6,869 nucleotides of DNA from Candidatus Poribacteria bacterium (GTDB taxonomy: Bacteria > Poribacteria > WGA-4E > UBA9662): assembly GCA_002699335.1 (NCBI GenBank), contig PACG01000167.1, positions 1 to 6,869 of the forward strand, written 5' to 3'. Shown piece by piece: positions 5,713-6,869 of the stretch. Numbering within the stretch: position 1 is the first letter of the stretch; each line of letters starts with the position of its first letter. The notes below the pieces were generated by a model that worked only from the letters and a program-made list of their open reading frames with translations, did no database searches and was not told the origin of the DNA. A program made the position numbers and the translations under genes.

Positions 5713-6869
5713 CTAGGAAAGTTGGTTTGGGTTGTCACCATTGCCCTGCACTTTCAGCATACCTTGCAGTGTTTGGCCAATTTGCACTAATTCTTCAGAA
5801 GTAGTAAGCGATTTCTGAGCATCGGCCTCATTGCCCCTGGAAACTCCATCAACCTCTCTCATCGCATCAACTACTTGCTCGGACGCGGACTGCTGCTGTT
5901 TCGTACTGCTATCGATAAGCGTGGCTGCTTCTGCAGTCCTTTGCACCATCTCCATGATTTTTTCCAAATGTTCTCCAGTTTCCTCTGCCAATCCCACACC
6001 TTCTGTAACTTGATCGGTACTTTGCTGAGAGGCGGTTACAGAATCGCCGATTGAGCTGGTTATTTCCGTGGTGAGTGTCTTGATCTGCCCGGAAGCCTCC
6101 AAGGTCTGGTCTGCAAGTCTTTTAACCTCTTCTGCCACCAGCGCAAAACCTTTACCATACTCCCCGGCATTAACAGCTTCAATTCTTGCATTCAAAGAGA
6201 TCAGGTCTATCCGGCGTGCAATGTCATCGATTTGTCCTAGCACATTTGTAATTTCTTCGGCTTTGTCCTCTAACCTAGAACTCCGTTCTGCACTTTCAGT
6301 CGTACTAGTTGAGATCATTTCCATTGCTTGAACTACCTGTTGGACAGTCATTTGTCCCGTATGAACTGTTTCAAGGCTCGATTGGGCCAGTTCAGCAACC
6401 TCATTGGCGCTCTCTGAGATCTGAGCCGAATTTCTTGCCGTTTCTTCGACTGTAGCTACCGTCTGGGCAACAGTCGCCGACTGTTGAGCAGCACCACTAG
6501 CCTGATTCTGACTTGCTTGGACAATATCGGTTGATGTGTCGTCTAAATCTGAGACAGCATCTTGTATCTTTTGAATTATGTTGTCAGTATGAGAAACCAT
6601 AGAATTAAAACCTTCAACCAGCTGTCCCAGCTCATCCTCCGAATCTTTTTCCGCACGTAGCGAGAAATCTTCATTCTCGGTAACTCCACGCATAATCTCA
6701 ACTAGGTGCAAGATCGGTCGAGAAATTACTCCTTGGAAGTAAGCAGCAATAAGAAGTGCAACCACCGCAGAAATCAATAAAATAATGGCACTATATCCAA
6801 AGATATTTGCGAAACGCTTTCCAATCTCCTTTGTGTGTGCTTTAATCAGGATGTTTCCTAAAACTGCGC
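5713..6869 (-). CDS. Methyl-accepting chemotaxis protein, C-terminal part (N-terminus off the right edge)
   Basis: The frame is open to the right edge and 384 residues are visible. The TTG at 6777 is internal to the membrane helix and is not the start. Visible parts in order are the end of an extracytoplasmic sensor region ([19 protein letters not shown]), a membrane helix (about 6735-6806) and a HAMP domain (about 6580-6735, [12 protein letters not shown] to DELGQL). A long coiled coil follows, with its signalling hairpin at 6139-6231 ([24 protein letters not shown]). [10 protein letters not shown] (5881-5910) fits the receptor methylation consensus, and VATVEETA on the opposite helix is another likely site. 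The C-terminus ends in a polar tail ([10 protein letters not shown]) without the NWETF-type CheR/CheB tether. The pre-membrane segment resembles the end of CHASE8-type sensors, but the ligand-binding part is not visible. It lies upstream of cheA in the same direction and probably controls it. Confidence 0.93.
   Translation of the reverse strand, partial: AVLGNILIKAHTKEIGKRFANIFGYSAIILLISAVVALLIAAYFQGVISRPILHLVEIMRGVTENEDFSLRAEKDSEDELGQLVEGFNSMVSHTDNIIQKIQDAVSDLDDTSTDIVQASQNQASGAAQQSATVAQTVATVEETARNSAQISESANEVAELAQSSLETVHTGQMTVQQVVQAMEMISTSTTESAERSSRLEDKAEEITNVLGQIDDIARRIDLISLNARIEAVNAGEYGKGFALVAEEVKRLADQTLEASGQIKTLTTEITSSIGDSVTASQQSTDQVTEGVGLAEETGEHLEKIMEMVQRTAEAATLIDSSTKQQQSASEQVVDAMREVDGVSRGNEADAQKSLTTSEELVQIGQTLQGMLKVQGNGDNPNQLS

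Noticed and set aside
6775..6777. TTG as a start codon for the receptor gene
   Set aside because: The frame continues upstream without a stop to the window edge and encodes the first half of the membrane helix. The true start is outside the window.
1..6869. CRISPR arrays, tRNA or rRNA genes, insertion sequences, sigma-28-type promoters
   Set aside because: I saw no regularly spaced repeats, tRNA-like cloverleaf, transposase frame, terminal inverted repeats, or a convincing flagellar-type promoter upstream of the che genes.

Overview
This is a bacterial window with moderate, slightly AT-rich composition. It holds the downstream part of a chemotaxis-type signalling cluster on the minus strand. 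At the left edge are an unrelated membrane glycosyltransferase fragment and a short, unusual acidic reading frame. All genes are intact bacterial genes without introns. I cannot assign a phylum from the sequence. The hybrid CheA and the mixed ribosome-binding-site strengths (perfect for the acidic frame, weak for the che genes) do not single one out.

Layout. Bases 1-514 (minus) are the N-terminal 171 codons of a GT39/PMT_2-like multi-spanning glycosyltransferase that runs off the left edge. Bases 515-703 are a divergent regulatory interval with candidate promoters in both directions. Bases 704-970 (plus) encode an 88-residue acidic, probably disordered protein lacking Leu, Ile, all aromatic residues, His and Cys. 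Bases 971-1212 are a convergent gap in which I see no convincing gene. The rest is on the minus strand and is read right to left. A methyl-accepting chemotaxis protein (5713-6869, N-terminus beyond the right edge) comes first. A possible 37-residue small protein (5574-5687) follows, then a 995-residue CheA-REC hybrid histidine kinase (2564-5551). A 301-base gap then precedes a complete CheB methylesterase (1213-2262).

How it fits together. The receptor has a membrane segment, a HAMP domain and a cytoplasmic coiled coil, and should control the autokinase activity of CheA through the CheA P5 domain. CheA would phosphorylate its own His49 and pass phosphate to its fused receiver (Asp924) and to the CheB receiver (Asp57). 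CheB would then deamidate and demethylate the receptor, which has at least one good Gln-Gln modification site. CheR, CheW and a free CheY are not in the window and may lie beyond the right edge. The output of the pathway (flagella, type IV pili or another process) cannot be read from this sequence.

Most worth a second look are the acidic bulky-hydrophobe-free protein, the 37-codon frame that fills the receptor-cheA gap with operon-like spacing, a second CheA Hpt-like domain that has lost the phospho-acceptor motif, and charge-altering substitutions at the receptor signalling tip.
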